Assembly: GCA_905250115.1 (NCBI GenBank)
Contig: CAJNOI010000057.1
Coordinates: 1 to 64,000 of the forward strand
Direction: 5' to 3'
DNA length: 64,000 nt
DNA from: Adineta steineri
Lineage: Eukaryota; Rotifera; Eurotatoria; Adinetida; Adinetidae
Shown: positions 13,883-22,415 of the stretch, piece by piece
How the letters are laid out: every line of letters begins with the position of its first letter
Position numbering within the stretch: the stretch's first letter is position 1
Notes under the pieces: model-generated
Seen by the model: the letters and a program-made list of their open reading frames with translations, nothing else
What the model was told of the DNA's origin: nothing
Database searches by the model: none
Made by a program: the position numbers and the translations under genes

Positions 13883-14759
13883 AACTGAATATAGGTCGAC
13901 TGGCGTTGTTGTGTACCAACAACAACAACAGCAATATGTAAAAACAATCAGAAACATTTATTATATAACAATTTTTCACGAAAATGAACTTTATTAGCAA
14001 TTCGATCTTTTTAGAATAACTTGTACGTGAGCAACTTTTTTTTCTGTTCTTCTATTTTTCTACTAACTATCAAGAAGTAACTTTGTTTTATTGGTTATCA
14101 TTTATTTGATTATATTCTTTCATTTCATTCTATATTCATTCTAATTGGAAACTAAAATAAAACCTTAAATTCATAAGTTAATACGTAATTGAATTAACTG
14201 CACAAGATGAACATAAGATTAATCAAAAATGGTAATAAAATACGAAATCAATAAGAATCTGTGATCATTCGACAGTGAAAATTGTCTTTATCGAATGTTG
14301 TACAGAGATTGTTATTAAATTTTTTTTTGCTTCTTCCATACTGTTAATAGTCGTATAGCACTTTCATGATAAATATACTTTCTCCGTAACATTGCGGCAT
14401 ACGTTTTTATTTTTATAGGTGATTCATAAAATAAAGTAAATCATAATTCTTTAATGTTATCTCGGCGATGTTTCTAATTGTTAATCACTAAATGAATCGA
14501 TTGTTCAATAGATTGTCTTTACAAGTCATTATCATTGTCATTGATAAACACTTGAGTTAAATCTAGTCAGGGTTGCCAGATCAAAAGTTTATACATGGAA
14601 TGTTTCTGTGAACCCTTGGAAAAACTGAGACGTTTTTTTTTGCAGTAGTTCGAAAAAAAATTAGAAGGCAGTTATTTATTATTTCAATACATTAACTGTC
14701 TTTTTTTTTATTACAATATGTTTGTTTCTACAAGAAAGACAGATGAAAAAGAAAAATGA
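13883..14759. other. intergenic, nothing recognised
   Basis: AT-rich sequence between the cysteine-rich peptide gene and the first unit of the small-gene cluster. A CAGGGTTGCCA word at 14568-14578 resembles a transposon end but has no partner. Confidence 0.45.
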
Positions 14760-14917
14760 AGCGAAAAGAAAGATCTAGATGCATGTCGAGGGCCAGTCCA
14801 TAACATAGTGGATGACATAAATGAATTGATCACAGTTTTCATTTATGTTATATTAATTCGCCATCTTAAACACATACTTGTTTACCACGAATTATATTAA
14901 TCGTTTCTTTCTTTTAA
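14760..14917 (+). promoter_or_regulatory. class A upstream block of unit U1
   Basis: Shares ctagatgcatgtcgaggg, cagtccataacata and ttgatcaca words in the same order with the upstream regions of U7 (18833-18991), U9 (inverted, 21283-21413) and U10 (21507-21699). A TATA-like gacataaat lies about 100 bp before the ATG, at 14813-14821. Conservation outside the coding exons suggests either promoter function or recent duplication of the whole unit. Confidence 0.5.
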
Positions 14918-15236
14918 ATGAATTTTACTGGGCCAATAATCGAGAAAAACTATGTTTTATCAACTAATACGGAACCAAATCATGTCATGATAAATATGGT
15001 AAGTGATAACGTTGTTATAAATACTACTAATAATAATACTTTTAATTTAGAAAAATGCATATGAAGCTGAAGAGAGATTATTATTGTATTTCTGTCACAA
15101 TGATGAAGAACTTTTACCAGCAATAGATCAAGAAGGATTATTTACAATAGGATCATATTGTGATCATTTAAGAACTCTACAGCACAATCAAAATCCATTC
15201 AGAAATAATCGTCCACAACCAGCGTCAGAATATTAA
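14918..15236 (+). CDS. two-exon small protein, cluster unit U1
   Basis: Exons 14918-14998 and 15051-15236, 88 residues. Exon 1 (27 codons) begins MNFTGPIIEKNYVL and ends at a codon boundary ..MINM; donor GTAAGTG, acceptor TTTAG. Exon 2 contains the family core: leucine-rich start, a Cys where most members have M-x-K-C, then SYCDHLRTL and QNPF. No signal peptide, membrane segment or known domain; predicted to be mostly helical. First of about ten related units in 7 kb. The sequence before the ATG is TTTTAA rather than the TTTTAG seen in U4, U5 and U10. A TGTGGG palindrome starts 25 bp after the stop. Function unknown. Confidence 0.65.
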
Positions 15237-15260
15237 AAACAAAAAAAATGTAAGAGTATA

Positions 15261-15312
15261 TGGAGTGTGAGCTTTGTTCATATCTCACACTCACACCCGC
15301 ATCCTCAAGATG
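15261..15312. repeat. TGTGGG-type palindromic patch after U1
   Basis: Left arm tggagtgtgag, right arm ctcacactcacacccgc and then atcctcaagatgg. Lies 25 bp past the stop codon of U1, so it is probably within its 3' untranslated region. Confidence 0.65.
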
Positions 15313-15408
15313 GCCAAGACTGTCGTTGGGTAGTAGTAGTTTATGGCAAGAATTACGCCGTTGTACAGGCGTTTTATGTCATATAAGGCGACGTTTCAGA
15401 TGGTCTCA

Positions 15409-15739
15409 ATGATTGATCGGGGGTCCAGACCTTTGAGAGAATCTGATTTCATTTTAGCAATGACCAATGAAAGCAAAATAGCAATGATAAATCTCGTATG
15501 TGATAAATTTTTTAAAAATCGTAATAATAATAATAATTTTAATTTAAGTAAACAAGCATAGTTACGAATTAGAGCTGCTCATTGAAAAATGCGGAAACAA
15601 CCTCGACAGATTAACAAAAAATGAATCTGACAGACTGGAATCTTTACACACATACTTGGATCACTTGCGTTTATTACACGCAAAACAAAATCCATTCGAA
15701 CAAGCGAATGATGGTAATGGTGAGGCTCAGAATTATTAG
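15409..15739 (+). pseudogene. cluster unit U2, acceptor lost
   Basis: Exon 1 15409-15495 (MIDRGSRPLRESDFILAM.., ending AMINL before GTATGTG) and exon 2 15548-15739 (VNKHSYELELLIEKCG.. ..YLDHLRLLHAKQNPF.. ..QNY stop) are each open and phase-compatible. The intron ends TTTAA instead of TTTAG. Using the only nearby AG would put a TAA stop first in exon 2. I therefore read it as disabled at the splice site, unless another acceptor is used. The 5' part belongs to class C, shared with U6 and U8: a leader around ggcaagaattacgccgttgta replaces the usual TTTTAG-ATG start. Confidence 0.55.
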
Positions 15740-15796
15740 CAAAAAATACAAAAAACAAAAAAAAGTAAGAATATATGGCTAATTGAATAAATCTTC

Positions 15797-15826
15797 TATT
15801 TTATTTTATTTTATTTTATTTTATTT
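15797..15826. repeat. (TTTTA)n microsatellite
   Basis: Five or so tandem copies of a TTTTA pentamer between U2 and U3. Confidence 0.8.
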
Positions 15827-15944
15827 AGAATTATATTCCGATTGTTAAACATGCTAATGAAACTTTATTAGGTTTAATTATCATTTGATTTGGTGGTCAA
15901 ACGTCGAAAAAAAATATCGACAAGTAAAAATGTCGAAAATCCTA

Positions 15945-16019
15945 TCATGAGGGTGGGTGTGCGTGCGGATATGAACATGTCCTGTTCCAGCTTATACCCA
16001 CACCCACACTCTCAATATG
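15945..16019. repeat. TGTGGG-type palindromic patch between U2 and U3
   Basis: Left arm tcatgagggtgggtgtgcg, right arm acccacacccacactctcaatatg, about 30 bp of spacer. Same family as the other patches. Confidence 0.75.
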
Positions 16020-16287
16020 TTGTTAGAAGAAGAAGAATAACATTTAATAATTGAACATCAACAACAGTCCAACACCAAAGCTCATCAGAAAATGGAATTA
16101 AACTATAGGCAGCAAGAATGTCCTGAATAAAGAAAACAGACTTGCTGTTTTGTATCGTTTGTCTAATATAGCAAAATTGAAAAACTTACTTTAGCAGAAG
16201 AACAATCATATGCAAGGTTGTTAAGAATCGATTATACATGAACACATTCATCAATTAATGTATCATCCTAATATATCTTGTCAATTA

Positions 16288-16628
16288 CTAATGAAGCAAA
16301 TCATATTATGTTAGATTTAGTATGTGATAATGTTTGAAAAATAGTAATAATAATAATAAATTGAATTTAGCTTAACGATTATCCATATGAAGTACAAGTT
16401 CTTATGGAAAAATGTGATCAAAACGAAATTCTGTTATCGAATGCTAACATAGAAAGGTTAATCGATATAAGAAGCATAATCCATTTAAGAACGACAATTG
16501 AACTGATCATATATTCAGTTTCCAAATATCTGAAGATCGAGGTACTCGTACAACAAACAAAAAGTAAGCATATATTTATTACGATACTCTTTATACATGA
16601 ACAATACACTAATTTATTGCTTAATTAA
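16288..16628 (+). pseudogene. cluster unit U3, decayed
   Basis: An intron with the family signature (GTATGTGATAATG.. to TTGAATTTAG, 16320-16370) is followed by an open exon 2 (16371-16628) containing VLMEKCDQNEILL and IIHLRT, recognisable against U1-U10. The exon 1 counterpart (about 16288-16319) has no in-frame start and little similarity beyond its last codons. The normal C-terminus after the NPF motif is replaced by unrelated sequence. Confidence 0.5.
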
Positions 16629-17360
16629 ATATGGTTGTTTCTTTCCAATGACGGTAATCATTAGATCTTTTTAAAACAAGATTTTTTTTACATTGATAAA
16701 ATATGAAAGTCTACTATCTAGTTTAAAGATATAAATGTTACAATCAGTTGTCGATTATTAAAAATCTTTTATTTAATATTATATATAAACAATAGTATTG
16801 TATTTCTTCTAAAAGTAGATCTTCGTTTCATTGAAGATTAGATGTCATTTTTTTAAAAAGGATAGACAGCATATCAAGAAAAATTTTGACCAAATAAATG
16901 CCTCATACATGAATCGATAAATAGTATCCGAATTATTTTTATCAAAAAATAATAAGAAACAATCTTGTATTTGTATTATTGCCTGTGCACGTAGTTCATA
17001 CATTTTTTTCTATCTATCGACATAATAAGTTCAATTGAATTAAATATATATATGACAATATACACACTAATAGAAAACTGAAAACTTGAGCAAAACTTTT
17101 TGTTTTGAAACATTTTCTCCATATCTCTATTTATCAAGATTTATCTTTTAGACATATTATTGACTGATAAATAAGACGCGTTAAATGAGAACTATTTCTG
17201 AGATTATAGTTGTAGATTAATAAAAGATACATGAAAGAAAAGGAGACGAGATGTGGAAGAAAGAGACTGTATTAGCTTGCCTTGATCTAGGTATAACGGT
17301 AAAAAACCAATGTATATGTATAAGCGTGGCAAGAAATAGAAATTGTGGCAGACGAATGTA
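16629..17360. other. spacer between U3 and U4
   Basis: AT-rich, no coding signal seen. The last 30 bp (aattgtggcagacgaatgta) already match the upstream block of U5. Confidence 0.5.
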
Positions 17361-17441
17361 TTACATGATATCACTTAAATAAAGAAAAGATATATCTAAT
17401 AATAACGAATGTAATATGTGATATCATGTAGTATAAGAGAG
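17361..17441. promoter_or_regulatory. GATATCAC palindromic element, copy 1
   Basis: An 80-bp block bounded by atGATATCACt on one side and GTGATATCATGTAGTA on the other, with taaagaaaagatatatctaa inside. Near-identical blocks lie at 17911-17994, 18736-18827 and 21414-21506 (the last two inverted). Each sits 110-260 bp before a family start codon. It may be a shared control element or a short MITE carried in the duplications. Confidence 0.6.
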
Positions 17442-17552
17442 AGAAAAACAAGAATATAAAAGCGGTGGAAGAATTCGTTAGACCACTTTAAAATAAAATT
17501 TTATATTTGCTTTTCTACGAATTTTGTAAGTACTTTTTTTCTTTTCTTTTAG

Positions 17553-17862
17553 ATGACTTTCATAGGACCGACGCATGAATTTGAAGCGATTTTGGCAATC
17601 AAAAATGTATCGAATGCTCCCCTCATAAATATAGTATGTGATAATTTTTTTTTAAATCATAACAATAATAATTTTAATTTAGATTAATACATATAGTCAT
17701 GAGCAAGAAATCCTCATGAACAAATGTCGAAATAAACAAGATGAATTACCGAACAATAAAAAAGATCGACTAGAAGCAATAACGATATATATCGACCACC
17801 TCAAAACAATTTACAACAGGCATAATCCATTTAAAAACTCTAACGAAACATCAACATTTTGA
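17553..17862 (+). CDS. two-exon small protein, cluster unit U4
   Basis: Exons 17553-17633 and 17683-17862, 86 residues. It starts MTFIGPTHEFEAILAI and exon 1 ends PLINI before GTATGTG. Exon 2 has ILMNKCRNKQDEL, then the basic KKDRLEA, then IDHLKTIYNRHNPF. The ATG is directly preceded by a strong acceptor tract (TTTTTTCTTTTCTTTTAG), suggesting a cis or trans (spliced leader) acceptor abutting the start codon. A TATA-like atataaaag lies about 95 bp upstream, at 17455-17463. The stop codon is immediately followed by a TGTGGG-type patch. Looks intact; function unknown. Confidence 0.7.
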
Positions 17863-17887
17863 TCCCACACCCACACCCTCAACATGG
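17863..17887. repeat. TGTGGG-type patch directly after U4 stop
   Basis: tcccacacccacaccctcaacatgg begins at the base after the U4 stop codon. Only the C-rich arm is present. Confidence 0.7.
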
Positions 17888-17910
17888 AATAGAAACTGTG
17901 GCAGATGAAT

Positions 17911-17994
17911 GTATTATATGATATCACTCAAACAAAGAAAAGATATATCTAACAACAACGAATGTAATATGTGATATCATGTGGTACAAGAGAG
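17911..17994. promoter_or_regulatory. GATATCAC palindromic element, copy 2
   Basis: Same block and orientation as copy 1, about 115 bp before the U5 start. The surrounding agaaactgtggcagatgaatg and the downstream poly-pyrimidine lead-in are also shared with U4, so U4 and U5 look like a recent duplication including the promoter. Confidence 0.6.
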
Positions 17995-18107
17995 ACAGAG
18001 ATAAAGAAGGAAATAAAAGCAACTGTAGAGTTTGTTAGGCTACTTCGAAGTAAGATTTTATATTTACTTGTTTATTACGAATTTTCTCAATACTTTTTTT
18101 CTTTTAG

Positions 18108-18429
18108 ATGACTTTTTTCGAACCAATAACCGAAAAACATTATATTTTATCAATTGATACGGAACTGAATCATGTCATGATAAATATGGTAAGTGATAAT
18201 GTTGTTAAAAATCATAATAATAACACTAATTTTTATTTAGCAAAACGTTTATCAGAATGAATTAATAAACTTAATGGAAAAATGTCATGGCCTACTAAAA
18301 CTTTTAACAGCAGATGAAAGAAGTCGGAGAAACTTAATATTATTATACATAGATCACATTAGATGTGTGCACAGTGGTCAAGACCATACTAGAACGGCCA
18401 ATCAGATCGATCATGCATTGGATTATTAA
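18108..18429 (+). CDS. two-exon small protein, cluster unit U5
   Basis: Exons 18108-18188 and 18241-18429, 89 residues. It starts MTFFEPITEKHYILSI; exon 1 ends VMINM before GTAAGTG. Exon 2 has QNVYQNELINLMEKCHG, then LTADERSRRNL and YIDHIRCVHSG, and lacks the NPF motif of U1, U4 and U10. A TTTTAG acceptor abuts the ATG. Exon 2 is close to U7. A TGTGGG palindrome starts 42 bp after the stop. Intact; function unknown. Confidence 0.7.
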
Positions 18430-18470
18430 ATATAAAATTTAACAAAAAATAATAAAAAAGTAAGAATATA

Positions 18471-18527
18471 TGGAGTGTGGGTGTGGCCCTGTTTATATCT
18501 TACAATCACACCCACGCCCTCAAGATG
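18471..18527. repeat. TGTGGG-type palindromic patch after U5
   Basis: Left arm tggagtgtgggtgtgg, right arm atcacacccacgccctcaagatgg. It is followed by ccaagaccgtcgctcgg, also found after the patches at 15312 and 19330, so patch and class C leader were duplicated together. Confidence 0.75.
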
Positions 18528-18543
18528 GCCAAGACCGTCGCTC

Positions 18544-18709
18544 GGTTTTTGTAGTTTACGGCAGGAATTACACCATTCTATAGGCATTTTAGGCTTTGTA
18601 AGGCGACATTTCAGATGGTTTGAATGATCGACCTGGGTGCAGATCTCTTGAAGAACGTGAATACATACTGTCAATTGACATTGAACCGAACGACGTCATG
18701 ATAAATCTG
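18544..18709 (+). pseudogene. cluster unit U6, exon 1 only
   Basis: Class C leader (ggcaggaattacaccattcta..) followed by an exon 1 relic reading ..EREYILSIDIEPNDVMINL up to a GTATGTAAT donor at 18710. The nearest ATG is out of frame with it by one base relative to U2. No exon 2 follows; the sequence runs into the inverted GATATCAC element of U7. Confidence 0.5.
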
Positions 18710-18735
18710 GTATGTAATTTTTTTTAAATAGTAAC

Positions 18736-18827
18736 TCTCTCTATTGTACTATACGATATCACATATTACATTGATTGTTGTTAGATATATCTTTTGTTTG
18801 TTTGAGTGATATTATGTAGTACAAGAG
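18736..18827. promoter_or_regulatory. GATATCAC palindromic element, copy 3 (inverted)
   Basis: Starts ctctattgtactatacGATATCAC and ends agtgatattatgtagtacaagag, inverted relative to copies 1 and 2. The outer words attgtactata and tagtacaagag pair as terminal inverted repeats. Confidence 0.6.
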
Positions 18828-18832
18828 AAAGA

Positions 18833-18991
18833 GATGAAAAAGAAAAGAAACATCTAGATGCATGTCGAGGGGTAGTCCATAACATAATGGATGATATAAA
18901 TTGATCACACTTTTCATTTATATCTTATTAGTTCACCATCTTAAACAGATAGTTGTCTATGACGAATAATATTAATAGTTTTTTATTTTCA
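18833..18991 (+). promoter_or_regulatory. class A upstream block of U7
   Basis: Contains catctagatgcatgtcgagg, gtccataacataatgg and a TATA-like gatataaa (18893-18900), about 95 bp before the ATG. The block matches those of U1, U9 and U10. Confidence 0.5.
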
Positions 18992-19277
18992 ATGGATTTT
19001 ATCGGACCAATCACAGAAAAACATTTTGTGTCAGAAATTAATTTGGAACCAAACCATACAATCATAAATATGGTAAGTGATAACGTTGTTAAAAATCATC
19101 ACAATAATACTACTTTTTATTTAGCAAAACGTTTATCAAAATGAATTAATAAACTTAATGGAAAAATGTCATGGCCTACTAAAATTTTTAACAGTAGATG
19201 AAAGAAGACGAAGAGAAACGGTCCTGTTCTACATAGATCACATAAGAGCTGTTCAAAAGAAAACACAATCATATTAA
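18992..19277 (+). CDS. two-exon small protein, cluster unit U7
   Basis: Exons 18992-19072 and 19125-19277, 77 residues, the shortest intact member. It starts MDFIGPITEKHFVSEI; exon 1 ends TIINM before GTAAGTG. Exon 2 is almost the same as U5 through LINLMEKCHGLLK, then LTVDERRRRET and YIDHIRAVQ, and ends early. The ATG is preceded by TTTTCA, not an AG acceptor. Intact reading frame; function unknown. Confidence 0.65.
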
Positions 19278-19284
19278 AATAAAC

Positions 19285-19330
19285 AGCCAGGATGGTCACA
19301 TCTCATATCCATGCCCACACCATGTAGATG
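19285..19330. repeat. weak TGTGGG-type patch after U7
   Basis: atgcccacaccatgtagatg with a poor left arm, 20 bp past the U7 stop, followed by the ccgaaaccgtcgctcg sequence seen after other patches. Confidence 0.45.
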
Positions 19331-19340
19331 ACCGAAACCG

Positions 19341-19756
19341 TCGCTCGATTTTAGTTGTTTACGGCAGGAATTATGCCGTTGTATAGGCATGTTATGCCAT
19401 AAAAGGCGACGTTTCAGATGGTTTGAATGATTGATCTAGGCTCAGACGTTTGAGAGGATCTGAATTTATTCTATCAATAAAGAATCAACCAAATTATATA
19501 ACGATAAATTTGGTATATGATAATTTTTCTAAAAATCGTAATAATAACAATAATTTCAATTTAGATCAATCAATATATACACGAGCTTGATCAATTAATG
19601 AACAAATGTAAGGAAGATGACGAAAAGTTAACAAAAAAAGAAAGTGAAAGAGTAGCAGCCCTCCTGGATGTTTTGGATCATCTGCGCACCGTGTATCAAA
19701 ACAATAATCCATTCGGAATAAGAAATGATGATGGAGGTGAGAGTATGGCTTATTAG
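19341..19756 (+). pseudogene. cluster unit U8, 5' end disrupted
   Basis: Class C leader, then an exon 1 relic reading LRRLRGSEFILSIKNQPNYI.. up to GTATATG at 19513, and an intact exon 2 19565-19756 (INQYIHELDQLMNKCKED.. LLDVLDHLRTVYQNNNPFG.. stop). The frame upstream of exon 1 is closed by a TGA and lacks one base relative to U2, so no start codon serves it. If transcribed, only an alternative start could be used. Confidence 0.5.
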
Positions 19757-20497
19757 AAAAAAATACAAAAAAAATAGTAGGTATGTATTTTTGTTAGATA
19801 ATGTGTTATTGGTTTTTCTCTTTGTCTTTATCTGTATTACTTATTTTCTCTTTTGTTTATCCACATCTCTATCATTGTTATCGATTTCTTTGTTTCTTTT
19901 GTTTTTTTTTCATAATAAAACTTGCGATTGACATCATCTTGGCATGTGATATATTCCGTTAAAAGAGACTCACGAGAAATAATTTGATTTATTTATTTTT
20001 ATCTAATCAAGAAGATGAGTTTGTATCTTTCTAGCTTTCGATTAAAGTCTTCACGTAATTTACGGAGAAAGAGTTTTTCTAATTGATCATTTACGTCTCT
20101 AGAATGAAAAAAGATTTTTATGAAATCGAATAAATATTGGACTAAACAAGAATTGTTCATTGATTAACAGTAACAGAACGTAAATGTCAAATAGAAAATA
20201 TGTTTATTTCTTAATAAATATTCTATATTGTTGAACTTTTATTATGTAATTTCTTAAGATATCGAGATGGAAAACAAAAGAATTTTATTGCTGTAGTTGT
20301 ATGCATTTAAGCTTTTCTTCAAATAAAAAAAACCTGTCAAAGTTGTTGAAAATATTTTGACATATAATACATTCAGCCAATATAGCACTGCGCTTAAGAA
20401 AAAGACAAAAATGCATTGGACAAGATAAATAAATATCTTCTCTTATGAAATTGTAGATAGACTTTAGTTTTATTTGTAAAAGAATATAAATAATAAT
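19757..20497. other. spacer, nothing recognised
   Basis: AT-rich sequence after U8 with pyrimidine-rich stretches (19800-19905). No coding signal seen. Confidence 0.45.
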
Positions 20498-20605
20498 CTA
20501 TTTTCTTCTAATTGTCTCCATTCCCATAGCTGTTTTAAATGTATCATAAATCCACCATTGATTGTCGGATAATGTTCCAATCATTAGGATTCAAGTAGCA
20601 AGACC
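20498..20605 (-). pseudogene. SLC25A3: mitochondrial phosphate carrier C-terminal fragment
   Basis: The minus strand reads GLAT, a stop, then ILMIGTLSDNQWWIYDTFK and TAMGMETIRRK and stop. This matches the last transmembrane segment of the mitochondrial phosphate carrier (family text ..RIxMIGTLTAxQWFIYDxFK). The conserved Arg codon CGA is TGA here, a nonsense change. Nothing further upstream of the gene is present: the match ends next to a TGTGGG-like patch at 20620. It is a relic, not a gene. Confidence 0.65.
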
Positions 20606-20619
20606 TTTTGTACAAAGAT

Positions 20620-20652
20620 GATGTGGGCGCGGGTATGCATGCATATGTGGCT
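20620..20652. repeat. diverged TGTGGG-like patch
   Basis: gatgtgggcgcgggtatgc then gcatatgtgg. It is G-rich compared with its surroundings and abuts the truncated phosphate carrier fragment. Family membership is uncertain. Confidence 0.4.
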
Positions 20653-20900
20653 GCCGTCTCCCTTCAGCACTCATATTTAAATCCACACTACAGTGAATAT
20701 TTAATATAGAGTTTATTCTGAATAAAAAACAGTTAATTTTTTCAAAACAACAAGAAAAGCTTTTATTAAACATAGAACATATAATTTTTGTTGCATCTCT
20801 AGCGCAAAGTTATAATGTAAACAAAAAAGTCTTTATTTCTATTTGTTCATTTGTTAAACACCTACTGTTCTATCTGAAGATAATCGATTATTTTTATTAG

Positions 20901-21282
20901 TTAAATACCAAGCAACTGTTTGTTTATGAATATATTTTTCTTTTCCATTGGGTGTGGGTGTAGGTGGAAACAAAATCCTGGTATTTCATTAGAATTTTTA
21001 AATGGATTGTGCTTTTTGTAAATTGTTCTTAGGTAATCAATGTATGTCGTTATTGCTTCTAGTCGCTCTCTCTCATTATTCGATATTTCATCTTCTTTAT
21101 TTCGACATTTGTTTATCAGCAGGTTCTGCTTGTAGCTGTACTTATTTATCCAAATTAAAATTATTGTTATTATTATCATTTTAAACAAAATTATCACTTA
21201 CGATATTAATCATTACGACATTGGGTTCGTCCTTAATCGATACGATGTATACACCTTCGTTTTCCGGTAGAGAAAAAGTCAT
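20901..21282 (-). pseudogene. cluster unit U9 (minus strand), acceptor mutated
   Basis: Exon 1 21282-21202 (MTFSLPENEGVYIVSI.., ending VMINI before GTAAGTG) and exon 2 21149-20901 (INKYSYKQNLLINKCRNK.. ..TYIDYLRTIYKKHNPF..) are open and in phase. The intron ends TTTGG where paralogs have TTTAG, so normal splicing should fail unless another AG is used. After the NPF motif the frame runs through a TGTGGG-type patch (20948-20967), adding a His/Pro tail (..FCFHLHPHPMEKK..) and 83 exon 2 codons in all. It is divergent from U10, sharing a central palindrome. Confidence 0.55.
20948..20967. repeat. TGTGGG-type patch inside U9 reading frame
   Basis: gggtgtgggtgtaggtgg, at the same relative place (just past NPF) where U4 has its stop codon and patch. 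Confidence 0.65.
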
Positions 21283-21413
21283 TTAAAAGTAAAAAAAGCG
21301 ATTAATAGATTTCATGATAAATAAGTATGTGTTTAAGATGGTGAATTCACTTATATCATCCATTATGTTATGGACTAGCCCCCGACATGCATCTAGATCT
21401 TTGTTTCCCTTTC

Positions 21414-21506
21414 CTCTCTCTCTTGTACTATACGATATCACATATTACATTGATTGTTGTTAGATATATCTTTTCTTTGTTTGAGTGATAATATGTAGTA
21501 CAAGAG
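21414..21506. promoter_or_regulatory. GATATCAC palindrome, centre of a divergent promoter
   Basis: ctcttgtactatacGATATCAC on the left, gtgataatatgtagtacaagag on the right. It lies between U9 (start 21282, minus) and U10 (start 21700, plus), with a class A block on each side in mirror orientation (21283-21413 and 21507-21699). A TATA-like ctataaat is at 21594-21602. A shared bidirectional promoter is the simplest reading. Confidence 0.55.
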
Positions 21507-21699
21507 AAAGAGATGAAAAAGAAAATAAAAGGAAAATGAAGCGAAAAGAAAGATCAAGATGCATGTCGAGGGGTAGTCCATAACATAATCGATGCTATAA
21601 ATAATTGATCGCACTTTTCGTTTATATCTACATAGTTCACCAACTTAAACACATACTTATTTATTATAAAATCTACTAATCGCTTTTTTTGTCTTTTAG

Positions 21700-22093
21700 A
21701 TGACACGTTTCGGTCCACCAAATGAAGGTATATATATTCTTTCGATCAAAGAAGCACCTGAAACCAATGCCCAATTAATTAATTTTGTAAGTGATAATTT
21801 TCTTAAAAATAACAAGAATAAGAATAATAATTTAAATTTAGATCAATCAATATGAACACGAATTGAATTTATTAATGGAAAAATGTGGGAAAGATACTGA
21901 AAAGTTATGTAAAAATGAGAAAAATAGAGTCGAAGCGGTCCTGATATTTCTCGATCATCTGCGCACCATCTATCAGCAGAACAATCCATTTGGAATTAAA
22001 AATGGTGGTGGTGGTGGTGAAAGTGAAGCTTTAAAAAAAAATAAAAAAAAAAATAAAAAACGAAAAAAAAGTAAGTATATATATATATATTAA
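21700..22093 (+). CDS. two-exon small protein, cluster unit U10
   Basis: Exons 21700-21786 and 21842-22093, 112 residues. It starts MTRFGPPNEGIYILSI; exon 1 ends QLINF before GTAAGTG. Exon 2 has LNLLMEKCGKDTEKL, then EKNRVEA, FLDHLRTIYQQNNPFG, a run of five glycines and a lysine-rich tail (KKNKKKNKKRKKSK) which could act as a nuclear localisation signal. A TTTTAG acceptor abuts the ATG. Best preserved class A member. The tail ends in a TA microsatellite, so the true C-terminus may be shorter if an intron starts at GTAAGTATA (22071). Confidence 0.65.
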
Positions 22094-22149
22094 TGAATAA
22101 TACATTAAACAAAAATTTATTTTTATAAGAATATGTTTGTAAATACTTC

Positions 22150-22312
22150 TCCAGTTATATTAGTTAGTTGATATCTCTGTGGTTTTTCTTTTGTTCACAT
22201 GTGTCTATGTTTTTTCTCTAGTTGTTTCTTATTTGTTTTTTATCTTTTTATTTTTTCTCTATTTTCTTATGTACTGTAAGGACCTTCTGGTCGTCAGTTT
22301 ATGCGTAAATAA
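22150..22312 (-). repeat. dispersed repeat R, inverted copy
   Basis: Reverse complement of 10022-10165: gatatctctgtggttttt, ctctagttgtttctta, then ctgtaaggaccttctggtcg. It directly precedes the 5'-truncated carboxypeptidase fragment. Confidence 0.7.
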
Positions 22313-22415
22313 ATAAAAAAAACTTTTGCATTATTATTTGATATTGTTATTGAAGCATCAAAAATGGTGAATATAAATATCATCGTATGATTTTATTGTC
22401 TATTTTGATATATAG

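Noticed and set aside
13688..13997. Hydrophobic plus-strand ORF (MVVILLVLWLL..) and Thr/Ser-rich minus-strand ORF over the cysteine-rich exon
   Set aside because: Shadow frames. The third frame joins in phase to a signal-peptide exon and gives an even number of cysteines.
14568..14580. CAGGGTTGCCAGA as a hAT end
   Set aside because: No inverted partner found downstream or upstream.
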